43,203 nucleotides of DNA from positions 1 to 43,203 of the forward strand of contig CAMWUI010000024.1 of NCBI GenBank assembly GCA_947177395.1, in the 5' to 3' direction. The translations under genes and the position numbers were made by a program. Positions 15,993 through 24,055 of the stretch are shown piece after piece. This DNA is from an uncultured Paraprevotella sp. (GTDB lineage Bacteria; Bacteroidota; Bacteroidia; Bacteroidales; Bacteroidaceae). Numbering within the stretch: position 1 is the stretch's first letter; every line of letters begins with the position of its first letter. The notes below the pieces were generated by a model. That model ran no database searches. It was not told where the DNA came from and saw only the letters and a program-made list of their open reading frames with translations.

Positions 15993-17012
15993 ATGGAATA
16001 CTTTGCATTTCAGTGGCACATTACTGACAGTTGCGACCAACGTTGCAAACACTGTTATATATTCTCGGAAGGACATTCCAAACTGGTGGAGATGCCTTTT
16101 CCACGAGCACGGCAAGTGATAGTCGATTGTGTGGAGATGTGCCGCCGTATGAATCGTCAGCCCTATTTTTATATCACGGGTGGTGACCCGATTCTGCACA
16201 GTCGTTTCTGGGATATTCTTGCGTTACTCAGGGGGCAAGGCATTCCGTTCACGATATTGGGTAATCCGTTTCATTTGACCGAAGAGGTTTGTAACCGTCT
16301 GAGAGCATACGGCTGCGATAAATACCAGCTATCTATTGACGGGCTTCGGGAAACGCACGATGCCATCCGTAAACCCGGTTCATTCGACACGACGATTGAA
16401 AAAATAGCCGTGATCCGTCGTGCCGGCATTCGCTGCGCTGTCATGACGACCGTTTCGGGCACTAATATCTGTGAAATACCGGATATCATTGATCTGGTAG
16501 TGGCTCACAAAGTGGATATTTTCGCTTTCGGGCGTTATTGTCCCACTTCTTTCGAAAAAAGCACTCACATCGAACCGTTGGAGTACCGCGATTTTCTGGA
16601 GCGTATTTGGCAGAAGTTTGTGCAATACAAGGAATGTGGCACGACGTTTAACCTGAAAGACCATTTGTGGACGCTGTTCCTCTATGAAAAAGGACTGTTC
16701 CGAATACCTGATGCGGTGGATGCCGATACGGTTTACGACGGTTGCCATTGCGGTGATTGCCACATGACTATTTTGCCCACAGGCGGTGTCATGGCCTGCC
16801 GGCGGTTCGAAAGCCCGGTGGGCAATCTGTTCCATGAACATATATACCACATTTATAACGGCGAAAAGATGAACGTCTACCGGCAATACGACCGATTTGA
16901 GAAATGTTCCCGTTGTGAACTGTTGCGTTTCTGTCGGGGATGTCCCGCCGTGGCATACGGTTACACGCACGATTTCTATGCGTCAGACCCGCAATGTTGG
17001 AAAAATTTATAA
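15993..17012 (+). CDS. Radical SAM/SPASM peptide maturase, ACGX system type
   Basis: About 339 residues from the ATG at 15993; the in-frame ATG at 15939 lies in the hairpin and is less likely. The radical SAM cluster motif CDQRCKHC (CX3CX2C) is near residue 14, followed by YFYITGGDP, CDKYQLSIDG and FAFGRYCPT, all typical of the core barrel. The C-terminal part is Cys-rich and fits a SPASM domain binding auxiliary 4Fe-4S clusters: GCHCGDCHM, LPTGGVMACRRF, then KCSRCELLRFCRGCP and a final Cys near QCW. It should use S-adenosylmethionine radical chemistry on the ACGSACGAG peptide. I see no separate peptide-recognition (RRE) domain gene. One base separates its stop from the nitroreductase start, so the two are coupled. 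Confidence 0.9.
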   Translation: MEYFAFQWHITDSCDQRCKHCYIFSEGHSKLVEMPFPRARQVIVDCVEMCRRMNRQPYFYITGGDPILHSRFWDILALLRGQGIPFTILGNPFHLTEEVCNRLRAYGCDKYQLSIDGLRETHDAIRKPGSFDTTIEKIAVIRRAGIRCAVMTTVSGTNICEIPDIIDLVVAHKVDIFAFGRYCPTSFEKSTHIEPLEYRDFLERIWQKFVQYKECGTTFNLKDHLWTLFLYEKGLFRIPDAVDADTVYDGCHCGDCHMTILPTGGVMACRRFESPVGNLFHEHIYHIYNGEKMNVYRQYDRFEKCSRCELLRFCRGCPAVAYGYTHDFYASDPQCWKNL

Positions 17013-17013
17013 T

Positions 17014-17595
17014 ATGAAGGATATACTTGAACTGATAAAATATCGTCGGAGTATCCGGCGATATACCGACCGGCAGGTGCCGGAAGAAGATCTGCAGAAA
17101 ATACTCGAAGCCGGAGTCTATGCTCCCAACGCCGGAGGAGGGCAGCGCAGTCGTTTTGTCGCCTGCCGGAACAAACGGCTTAATGGCATCATCGGCAGGT
17201 TGAACGTCAGCGGCCTTGACCGTTCGCGTCTCATGGGTGGTTTCGTGTCGAAAGACCAGCCTTCGATTATCGACGATCCTTCCATACGTTCAGGATTTTA
17301 CGGCGCCCCGACCGTCATCACGATTTTTGGACTGAAAAATTTCCTCTATTCCGTGCCCGATGCTTTTTGTGCCGCCGAAAACATGGTGCTCGAAGCTACG
17401 GCACTCGGCATATCGTCGTGCATTTTGGCCCGTGGGGAGGAAACTTTCTCGAATTCCGAAGGTGAACATATTTTGCGGGACTGGAACATTCCCGATAACA
17501 TGGTAGCCCATTGCTTTGTGATTCTGGGCTATGTCGACGGCCCTTATCCGGTCTCGAAGCCACGTAAAGAGGGGCGTTATACAATCGTCGAATAG
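17014..17595 (+). CDS. Nitroreductase family flavoprotein in the RiPP operon
   Basis: A 193-residue protein with nitroreductase family signatures: YRRSIRRYTDRQVPEEDL at the N-terminus (FMN phosphate-binding Arg residues), ILEAGVYAPNAGGGQ, and the central AENMVLEATALGISSCILARG helix. It starts 1 bp after the maturase stop. Relatives reduce nitro groups or quinones, or act in peptide and cofactor maturation (for example dehydrogenation of azolines by McbC-like members). In this operon it may oxidise or reduce the modified peptide, or serve as an electrophile-detoxifying partner of an HxlR regulator. Both are inference. Confidence 0.88.
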   Translation: MKDILELIKYRRSIRRYTDRQVPEEDLQKILEAGVYAPNAGGGQRSRFVACRNKRLNGIIGRLNVSGLDRSRLMGGFVSKDQPSIIDDPSIRSGFYGAPTVITIFGLKNFLYSVPDAFCAAENMVLEATALGISSCILARGEETFSNSEGEHILRDWNIPDNMVAHCFVILGYVDGPYPVSKPRKEGRYTIVE

Positions 17596-17633
17596 GGTTT
17601 TATGACATAGGAATATATATCATATGCTAAATT

Positions 17634-17669
17634 GCACCCCAAAAGTTTTGTGTCTAACTTTTGGGGTGC
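17634..17669. terminator. Perfect 14-bp hairpin, bidirectional terminator
   Basis: Arms 17634-17647 and 17656-17669 (GCACCCCAAAAGTT and its complement) with an 8-base loop lie between the convergent nitroreductase and peptidase genes. A few T follow on the plus strand. The sequence also resembles ends of IS3-group elements, so a relic origin is possible. Confidence 0.65.
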
Positions 17670-17700
17670 TTTCTATATGTGATACAGTTATGAACAGCGT

Positions 17701-19002
17701 TTATTCCATCCAGCGGAGCAGACGGGCAATGGCGGCGTCGCGCAGGGAAGGAGGCAACGTGTTGATACGCGAGATATGGGAGCCGACAGGGTCGACAAAC
17801 GCACACATCTCACGCTTATGACTGAAGTCCAGCCAAGTGATGACACCCGAAGCCGACCACGGGTCGTTCTCTCCATAGATGAACATGATTTTCGGGTCGT
17901 TCTTCTTCAAGAATTTACGTGTGTGCTTATATAACTTTTTGCTGAATTTATACCGAGGCATATCGGCGGGGAGCATCAGACGGCGCAGGTAATCCTTCGT
18001 GGTGCGGATGCTCATATAGTTGCGGAACGGACGCATGTCGTAGCCGTAGTAACCTAGTTCGCGGGCGGCTTGGACAAAGAATGACAGGTTGCCGGTTTTC
18101 GGCTGGAAATATTCCGGGCCGCACAACTGGATGAAGTTCTTGAACAATGTCTCGTCATCCGACTGGGAGGATGCAAGCTTGTGCACGGGCGTGCCCCATT
18201 GCCAGAGAGAGAACGCCAGTTCCAGTACGCAGAAATCATAGATTTCGTCCAGCGGTGCATTGAACTGGTAGCCTTTTTCGTTGCAGAACTGTTCGAAGAG
18301 CGGCATCAGACGGCCTTTCCGTTTCAGCAGTTCCAACTGGTAGGCCTCGATGCATTTGCGCTGTTCCGCCGTACCGGCCGTGTTGCTGATGAACGGCTCA
18401 TGGCGTCCGTCCTCCACGGCGGCGTTCAGCGGGGCCACGTAAGGGACGGTCACATCCACGTCGTTCGGGAAGTAAGCCCGGTAGAACAGACTTGTCATGC
18501 CGCCTTTGCTCACGCCCGTAGCCAGCCATTTCCGTTCGTATACGTTACTGAATGCCGTGCGCACCTCGTGCAGGTCGTTCAGGGAATTCCATACCGTAAG
18601 ATGCTCCCAGTTGCAGGGGGCGGGCGTGGATTCCAAGAAATAGCGGTATTCGACGAACACCAGGTTGGCGTTGAGGATTTCGCACAGTTCCTCGGTGAAA
18701 TCCTTGTTCAAGGCGTATGCTGCCCCGTAACCTTCCGTCACTAGGACAGTGGGGCGGTCGAACCCTTTGTGCCCGATGATGACCCGTTGTTCAAACGTGC
18801 CGGCAGAAGGATTGGCGTAATCCACAGGATGCTGGAAGCGGACGACGTATTTTTCGGCAAAACGGGTCGTTTCGAGAGTGTCCACCCGTTTGATGGCCGG
18901 GATGGACGTCAGCCGGCTTTCGAGTATGCCGGCCCACAGTATGGCCGGCAGCCATACCATCAGGCCCAGTAGGGCAAGGATTGATCTTGTTCTGTTCATC
19001 AT
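17701..19002 (-). CDS. Secreted serine peptidase (S28/S37-like tripeptidyl aminopeptidase)
   Basis: A 433-residue protein with an N-terminal signal sequence (hydrophobic 8-24). It has an alpha/beta-hydrolase fold: VLVTEGYGAAY near 87-97, the nucleophile elbow GVSKGGMTS with Ser165, the acid region YGENDPWSASG and the His in GSHISR near the C-terminus. This matches the S37/PS-10 and S28-type peptidases annotated in Bacteroides that cut Pro-containing or tripeptide N-termini in the periplasm. It is the last gene of the ettA operon, 25 bp after the SUI1 gene. It converges on the RiPP operon, but a strong terminator separates them, so a role in peptide maturation is not supported. Confidence 0.82.
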   Translation of the reverse strand: MMNRTRSILALLGLMVWLPAILWAGILESRLTSIPAIKRVDTLETTRFAEKYVVRFQHPVDYANPSAGTFEQRVIIGHKGFDRPTVLVTEGYGAAYALNKDFTEELCEILNANLVFVEYRYFLESTPAPCNWEHLTVWNSLNDLHEVRTAFSNVYERKWLATGVSKGGMTSLFYRAYFPNDVDVTVPYVAPLNAAVEDGRHEPFISNTAGTAEQRKCIEAYQLELLKRKGRLMPLFEQFCNEKGYQFNAPLDEIYDFCVLELAFSLWQWGTPVHKLASSQSDDETLFKNFIQLCGPEYFQPKTGNLSFFVQAARELGYYGYDMRPFRNYMSIRTTKDYLRRLMLPADMPRYKFSKKLYKHTRKFLKKNDPKIMFIYGENDPWSASGVITWLDFSHKREMCAFVDPVGSHISRINTLPPSLRDAAIARLLRWME

Positions 19003-19027
19003 AAATCTGATTTTCTGTTTTTCGTAA

Positions 19028-19372
19028 TTACTTGGTCTGTTTATAGCCTTCGGAACGGAGCAATGTCACGATCTTGTCGCGCCATTCGCCTTGTATCAGT
19101 ATTTCCCCGTCTTTGACGGCTCCGCCCACTCCGCAGCGGGTCTTGAGCAGTTTGCCGAGCGCTTTCAGGTCTTCTTCCGTACCGATGAATCCCCGTATCA
19201 CAGTGACAACCTTGCCACCCCGGTTTTTCTTCTCGATGCTTGTACGCAACGGTTGTTGCTCGCGTGGCAATGTTTCCGGTTCCGTATCTTCTTCCGTGTC
19301 GAAACTGAAGTCGGGATTGGTGGAATAGACCATTCCCAGACGGCTTTTCCAATCATTGTTATTCTTTCCCAT
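19028..19372 (-). CDS. SUI1/eIF1-type translation factor (YciH-like)
   Basis: A 114-residue protein. The N-terminal 45 residues are acidic and probably flexible; the remainder is a SUI1 fold with GGKVVTVIRGFIGTEEDLKALGKLLK and the GVGGAVKDGEILIQG strand-loop that identify the YciH family. These proteins resemble eukaryotic eIF1 and bind the small ribosomal subunit; their bacterial role is modest and not well defined. It lies 9 bp after the phosphorylase-like gene and downstream of ettA, an operon with a translation theme. Confidence 0.9.
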   Translation of the reverse strand: MGKNNNDWKSRLGMVYSTNPDFSFDTEEDTEPETLPREQQPLRTSIEKKNRGGKVVTVIRGFIGTEEDLKALGKLLKTRCGVGGAVKDGEILIQGEWRDKIVTLLRSEGYKQTK

Positions 19373-19381
19373 GGCTGTAAA

Positions 19382-19975
19382 TCAAGATAAGGTGCGGGAG
19401 GAGAAAAAAGCCTTGAGTCCCAGCCGGGCATCGGCCAGTTTTTCTTCCCATTGGCGGATGGAGTTCTGCCCGACGATGTCCGTCACATATTTCACGGAGA
19501 TAAACGGGACATTGTGCAGGAGGCAGGCCTGGGCGGCCGCGTATGCCTCCATGTCCACCACGTCGCCGCGTATGTTACCGGTCTCTGTGACAAAACTGTC
19601 GCCTGTGCTGCATACATGTCCGGCGAAGAAAGCCGTTTCCTGCGGTGTTACGGATGTCCAGGTACTGCATAAGCCGGCCTCTTCCAGCAGTGCGGAGGTA
19701 GACAGGGGACTCCCGGTGTCGGGAATCCCGATTAGTTCCAGATCGCGGTCCGTGAAGTCGCGGCATACAATGAGGTCGCCTACGTTGTGGGTCAGCGTCC
19801 CTGCACTGCCATAATTAATCACCAGATCGGGCCTTGTCTGCGACAATGCCTGGGTAAGCCGGATGGCCGTCTGTGCCTTGCCGACTCCGGTTTGCAACTG
19901 TGTGACTTCCGCTCCTTCGAAATGAAGGTTTATGCGCTCGCCCTCCACGGCGTGGATGGCCAAGATTTTCTTCAT
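19382..19975 (-). CDS. Nucleoside phosphorylase superfamily protein (MTA/SAH nucleosidase-like)
   Basis: A 197-residue protein of the PNP/UDP phosphorylase superfamily. Seen: LQTGVGKAQTAIRL near 30, VINYGSAGTL near 55 (phosphate or ribose site), CSTGDSFV near 122 and VVDMEAYAAAQAC near 140 (the Met-Glu pair that binds ribose), with a late Asp in KYVTDIVG as expected for the purine-binding acid. It is most like MTA/SAH nucleosidase, recycling adenine and thioribose from S-adenosylmethionine products, but it is shorter than the usual about 230 residues. It starts 2 bp after the ettA stop. Confidence 0.78.
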   Translation of the reverse strand: MKKILAIHAVEGERINLHFEGAEVTQLQTGVGKAQTAIRLTQALSQTRPDLVINYGSAGTLTHNVGDLIVCRDFTDRDLELIGIPDTGSPLSTSALLEEAGLCSTWTSVTPQETAFFAGHVCSTGDSFVTETGNIRGDVVDMEAYAAAQACLLHNVPFISVKYVTDIVGQNSIRQWEEKLADARLGLKAFFSSRTLS

Positions 19976-19977
19976 GT

Positions 19978-21675
19978 TCAGTCCTCCATCAGTTTGCGGT
20001 AGCGGATGCGTTTCGGTTCCTCCAGTCCCAGCCGCTTCATCTTGTTGGACTCATAGTCGGAGTAGCTTCCTTCGAAGAAGAACACATTGCCTTCTCCTTC
20101 AAAAGCAAGTATGTGGGTGCAGATACGGTCGAGGAACCAGCGGTCGTGGCTGATGACCACGGCGCAGCCGGCGAATCCTTCCAGACCCTCTTCCAGGGCG
20201 CGCAGGGTATTTACGTCGATGTCGTTGGTGGGTTCGTCCAGCAACAGAACGTTGCCTTCCTCCTTCAGTGCCATGGCGAGATGCAGGCGGTTGCGTTCGC
20301 CGCCGGAGAGCACGCCGCATTTCTTTTCCTGATCACCTCCCGAGAAGTTGAAACGGCTCAGGTAAGCCCGTGCGTTGATGTCCCGGCTACCGATGCGGAT
20401 CAGGTCGTTGCCTCCGCTGATGACCTCGTAGACACTCTTGTCCGGAGCAATGTCCTTGTGGCTTTGGTCCACATAGGCCAATTTAACGGTCTCCCCCACG
20501 TCGAATGTTCCAGCGTCGGGCGTGTCCAGTCCCATAATCAGGCGGAACAAGGTCGTTTTTCCGGCTCCGTTCGGACCTATTACTCCTACGATGCCGTTGG
20601 GCGGAAGCATGAAGTTCAGATTGTTGAACAATACTTTTTCGCCGAAAGCCTTGCTTACGCCCGTCGCTTCGATGACCTTGTTGCCCAGGCGCGGGCCGTT
20701 GGGGATATAGATTTCCAGTTTTTCTTCTTTTTCCTTCTGGTCCTCGTTGAGCAGCTTGTCGTATGAGTTCAGACGTGCCTTGCCCTTGGCCTGGCGTGCT
20801 TTGGGAGCCATGCGCACCCATTCCAGCTCGCGTTCCAGTGTCTTGCGGCGCTTGCTGGCCGTCTTTTCCTCCTGTTCCATGCGTTTGGTCTTCTGTTCCA
20901 GCCAGGAAGAGTAATTGCCTTTCCAGGGTATGCCTTCCCCGCGGTCCAGTTCCAGAATCCATCCGGCTACGTCATCCAGGAAGTAGCGGTCGTGAGTCAC
21001 GGCAATGACCGTTCCTTCGTATTGGTTCAGATGCTGTTCCAGCCAGTCGATGCTCTCGGCATCCAAGTGGTTGGTCGGTTCGTCGAGGAGCAGGACGTCA
21101 GGCTTCTGCAGCAACAAGCGGCATAGGGCCACACGGCGGCGTTCGCCGCCCGACAGGTTCTCCACAGTCTGGTCGGCCGGCGGACAACGCAGTGCATCCA
21201 TGGCACGTTCCAGTTTGCTGTCCAGATTCCAGGCATCCGAAGCGTCCAATATATCCTGCAATTCTCCCTGGCGGGTGAAGAGCCCGTTCATCTTGTCTTC
21301 GTTTTCATAATATTCCGGCAGTCCGAACTTCTGGTTGATTTCCTCGTATTCTGCCAGTGCATCCACGATGGGTTGTACGCCTTCCATCACCACCTCTTTC
21401 ACCGTCTTCGTGTCGTCGAGTTGGGGCTCCTGTGGCAGGTATCCTACGCTGTATCCCGGAGAGAACACCACTTCCCCCTGGTAGTTCGTGTCCAGTCCGG
21501 CAATGATTTTCATCAAAGTGGACTTACCGGAGCCGTTGAGACCGATGATACCTATCTTGGCTCCGTAGAAAAAGCTCAGATAGATATTCTTTAATACTTG
21601 TTTGTTGGTTTGTTGAATGGTCTTGCTGACGCCGACCATTGAAAAGATGATTTTCTTGTCGTCTACTGTTGCCAT
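19978..21675 (-). CDS. ettA: Energy-dependent translational throttle protein EttA (ABC-F)
   Basis: A 565-residue soluble protein with two ABC ATPase domains and no membrane helices. First domain: GLNGSGKST, LSGGERRRVALC, LLLDEPTNHLD. Second domain: GPNGAGKTT, LSGGERNRLHLAMAL, LLLDEPTNDID. The linker between them (about 245-325) is the charged P-site tRNA interaction motif of ABC-F factors, and the arm insertion in domain 1 is of EttA type. It binds the ribosomal E site and gates the first elongation step according to ATP/ADP ratio. First gene of a minus-strand operon with the phosphorylase-like, SUI1 and peptidase genes. Confidence 0.95.
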   Translation of the reverse strand: MATVDDKKIIFSMVGVSKTIQQTNKQVLKNIYLSFFYGAKIGIIGLNGSGKSTLMKIIAGLDTNYQGEVVFSPGYSVGYLPQEPQLDDTKTVKEVVMEGVQPIVDALAEYEEINQKFGLPEYYENEDKMNGLFTRQGELQDILDASDAWNLDSKLERAMDALRCPPADQTVENLSGGERRRVALCRLLLQKPDVLLLDEPTNHLDAESIDWLEQHLNQYEGTVIAVTHDRYFLDDVAGWILELDRGEGIPWKGNYSSWLEQKTKRMEQEEKTASKRRKTLERELEWVRMAPKARQAKGKARLNSYDKLLNEDQKEKEEKLEIYIPNGPRLGNKVIEATGVSKAFGEKVLFNNLNFMLPPNGIVGVIGPNGAGKTTLFRLIMGLDTPDAGTFDVGETVKLAYVDQSHKDIAPDKSVYEVISGGNDLIRIGSRDINARAYLSRFNFSGGDQEKKCGVLSGGERNRLHLAMALKEEGNVLLLDEPTNDIDVNTLRALEEGLEGFAGCAVVISHDRWFLDRICTHILAFEGEGNVFFFEGSYSDYESNKMKRLGLEEPKRIRYRKLMED

Positions 21676-21768
21676 AGATGATATGTTAGAATATTCTTTT
21701 GGATTACGAAAACGCCCGGCTGATGGCTGGGCAATCGTCCGGGCTTGTATGGAATGGAAAAATGGAGG

Positions 21769-22188
21769 TCAGTTTTTCTCTCCTTTCACCTTGCTCTTTT
21801 TGTCGTTCGCCAGGTCGAAAGCGTAGTATACTTTCTTCAGCGGAAGCACTTTCTTGAATTCCTCGTAGTATTTCTTTCTGACTGCGAGTTCTTTTGCGTC
21901 AGCTTCAAACTTGGCGTTGAGCAGTTGTTCGGCCTGTCCGTTGGTCAGCGTGCCGTTTTTCTCCGCATCCTTATATTTGTCTTTCAGCTTGCTGTACTCG
22001 GACTTTGCGATTTTCAGTTCCTCCAGATAGTTTTTGCATACGGGAGAGAACTTGCCGGTCAGTTCCTTGTTCAGTTTCAGGTTTTTCATTACGTATTGGT
22101 GGCGCAGTTCAAGATTGCTTTGTGCCATGGCTGGGGTGGACAGTGTCGTGCAGATCAAAAGCAATGCCCATAAGCTAATTCTGTTCAT
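21769..22188 (-). CDS. Small secreted helical protein of unknown function
   Basis: A 139-residue protein with a signal peptide (MNRISLWALLLI..., cleavage near AMA-QS). The mature part is charged and helical, with many Lys and Glu, and has a shape similar to Spy/CpxP-type periplasmic proteins (ELTGKFSPVCKNYLEELKIA, then NGTLTNGQAEQLLNAKF). I do not see the exact LTxxQ motifs, so this is only a resemblance. It is 93 bp upstream of ettA and has its own -7 element, so it may be a separate unit or the start of that operon. Confidence 0.7.
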   Translation of the reverse strand: MNRISLWALLLICTTLSTPAMAQSNLELRHQYVMKNLKLNKELTGKFSPVCKNYLEELKIAKSEYSKLKDKYKDAEKNGTLTNGQAEQLLNAKFEADAKELAVRKKYYEEFKKVLPLKKVYYAFDLANDKKSKVKGEKN

Positions 22189-22214
22189 GGTAGTAATGGA
22201 TTAAGTTATGTGGA

Positions 22215-22222
22215 CAAAGTTA
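22215..22222 (-). promoter_or_regulatory. -7 element TAACTTTG for the small secreted protein gene
   Basis: The plus strand reads CAAAGTTA; on the minus strand this is an exact TAnnTTTG 27 bp before the start at 22188. No convincing -33 box. Confidence 0.5.
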
Positions 22223-22405
22223 CAATAAATCTTTGGAATAACCGATAAAAGAGATTGAAATGTCACTGAAATATCTATTTATAAAGCATTTATAGAATCA
22301 AATGAAGCCAACCGTAAAAAGCGGGCAAGGCTTTGATGTCCGGCAGAATCCCGAGCAAGCCACTAATCTATAAATCAAGACAGAATCCGTGATATTTGGT
22401 GTTTT

Positions 22406-22777
22406 ATGAGCGTTGTATCACGGAATTTTATACTTTTGTATTTGGATTGGGAAAGCTCTTTCCAAGGGCATATAAAGAAAGAAGCGTTCTTCAATGCCAA
22501 TAAGGATTTCATTATGGCCAATGCAAAAGCAGATACTGTTCGCTACGGTGGTCTTGGCGGTGTTGCTGAATCTTTATGTTACCGCATCAAAAATATTTCT
22601 GTAAGTTTGGGCGGACATACGATGGGGATTCAGGAGCTCACGGTTGGCACTTCGCAATCTTCCACCGCGGCGGATTTCAATAATCAGTTAGGGATAAAAT
22701 CCCTTGTGCAGTTTGATAAAATCAGATTCAACCTGGTTGATTTCGTGTTGACGACATATCCTCAGGCACCCTTCTGA
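22406..22777 (+). pseudogene. Truncated, degenerate retropepsin-like aspartyl protease remnant
   Basis: An open frame of 123 residues whose second half, with GGLGGVAESLCYRIKNISV and NQLGIKSLVQFDKIRF, matches the later part of the retropepsin-like aspartyl protease domain found in Bacteroides secreted proteins. The expected active-site DTG is absent; at its place the frame reads YLDWESSF. The usual signal peptide and the first domain half are missing. A promoter-like TACTTTTG at 22431-22438 lies inside the frame, so an expressed product, if any, would begin at about the ATG at 22514. Probably a decaying 3' fragment; the family assignment is moderate. Confidence 0.45.
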
Positions 22778-23474
22778 CATCCATCCGCCTATACTAAGAA
22801 ATATAGATTGGTCGATTCGCGGCGGTGCCAAATCAACAGAATTATACCCACATTTGGCACCTTCGTGTATTTTTCTTTTAAAATATTTTGATTACATAAT
22901 AAAAACGTGGGCTTCCACATCCACTTGTCCGCTTCTGAGGTCCTGAGAAAACCTTGTTGGTGAACAAATGGAGTGTCTGCCCAGCAAATATGTTGCACGT
23001 TCCCATAAAAGTGTGCGGAGAGTATTATATACTCCCACTACACACTCCGGGATACAACTTAACATATCCGTAGCATTCACTTCTGACATTGTCCATGACC
23101 AACAATTCGAAATTTCTCAGGTTTCAGAAAGCCACAAGACAAAGCATCAATGACGCTTTTAATTATGTAATATATTACCCGCCACCATTGTTGACACCAC
23201 AGTGTAGATAATATTATTGCAAAGATATTCAAATTCAATCATTCAAGCAAAAAGCAAAGCCAAAAAATAGAAAAATTAGAATAAACATTATAACCGTGAG
23301 GTTATATAGACAGGAAAACATTTTCTCTTTTGAGGAATTTTCGTTCCTCAATCGGTTAAGTCAAACCGATGAAAATCTAAAATATAAATCCACTGTTTTT
23401 TAAGGCTCAGTGTGATTGTTCCGTTTCTCTGTTTGTTCTCAACGCATCGTCATACCGTGTTTGGGCGGATTTTC
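22778..23474. other. Gene-free AT-rich stretch with three consecutive hairpins
   Basis: No frame here has a credible product. Hairpins follow one another at 23289-23306 (TATAACC GTGA GGTTATA, a GNRA-type loop), 23330-23351 (TTGAGGAA/TTCCTCAA) and 23351-23370 (ATCGGTT/AACCGAT), followed about 25 bp later by a T6 run near 23396. A small structured RNA on the plus strand is possible. Nothing else is recognised in 22778-23288. Confidence 0.35.
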
Positions 23475-23612
23475 ATTCAGTGCTTTATTACCCCTTCATT
23501 CAGTGCTTTGTTAGGGGGGCATTCAGTGCTTCGTTAGTCCTTCATCCAGCACTGTATTAAGGTCTCATTCAGTGCTTCATTACACCCTCATTCAGTACTG
23601 AATGAAGGTGCG
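23475..23612. repeat. 23-bp tandem repeats, block A (six units)
   Basis: Six contiguous units of exactly 23 bp start at 23475, 23498, 23521, 23544, 23567 and 23590. Five begin ATTCAGT and one ATCCAGC; four share ATTCAGTGCTT. The second half of each unit varies. Because 23 is not a multiple of three and stops occur in all frames, this is not coding. Confidence 0.85.
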
Positions 23613-23684
23613 ACAAAACGAACTTGAAAACATCGACATTCTTCGACTGTTTTCGACATTTGGCACTCTCCTCATTTCGTATAT

Positions 23685-24006
23685 TCCAACTATCCGAAGA
23701 GTGTTATTGCAGTTGTCGTAAGGTCGCCATTCCAACTGCGATAATGTAGTCACTCAAACTGAAATGAGTTGTTCATCCCAACTGAAATGGCATCCTTAGG
23801 AATACTATCCTTAGGGTCTAACGAATACAATCGTAAGGTGCTAAGGAATACGTTTTTAAGGATGTAAGGGATACTATCCTTAGGGTGTAAAGAATGCATT
23901 CGTAAGGAAACAAGGACAGCACTTCACTATACCTAATGAACCGCACTCCACTCGACAAGTGAACAGCATACGGCTTGACAAGTGGACAGCACTCCACTTG
24001 ACAAGT
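23685..24006. repeat. 23-bp tandem repeats, block B (fourteen units, three sequence families)
   Basis: Fourteen units of exactly 23 bp run from 23685 to 24006. Units 1-5 (23685-23799) are mostly of the CCAACTG type; units 6-10 (23800-23914) are of the GAATACTATCCTTAGGGT type; units 11-14 (23915-24006) are of the GGACAGCACTCCACTTG type, ending ACAAGT. The sequence changes from block to block while the period does not. About 72 bp of less regular sequence separates this from block A. Confidence 0.85.
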
Positions 24007-24055
24007 GAACCGCCTGCGGGCGGGAAGCCGCTTTCAGCCGTCGCCGCCCTCCTCC

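Noticed and set aside
17624-17821. 65-codon plus-strand frame
   Set aside because: It consists of the terminator hairpin and antisense of the peptidase 3' end.
17701-19002. Serine peptidase as the RiPP leader protease
   Set aside because: It is on the opposite strand, belongs to the ettA operon, has a signal peptide and is separated by a strong terminator.
23475-23612. CRISPR-like array
   Set aside because: Units are contiguous 23-bp tandem repeats; there is no constant repeat separated by unique spacers and no cas gene.
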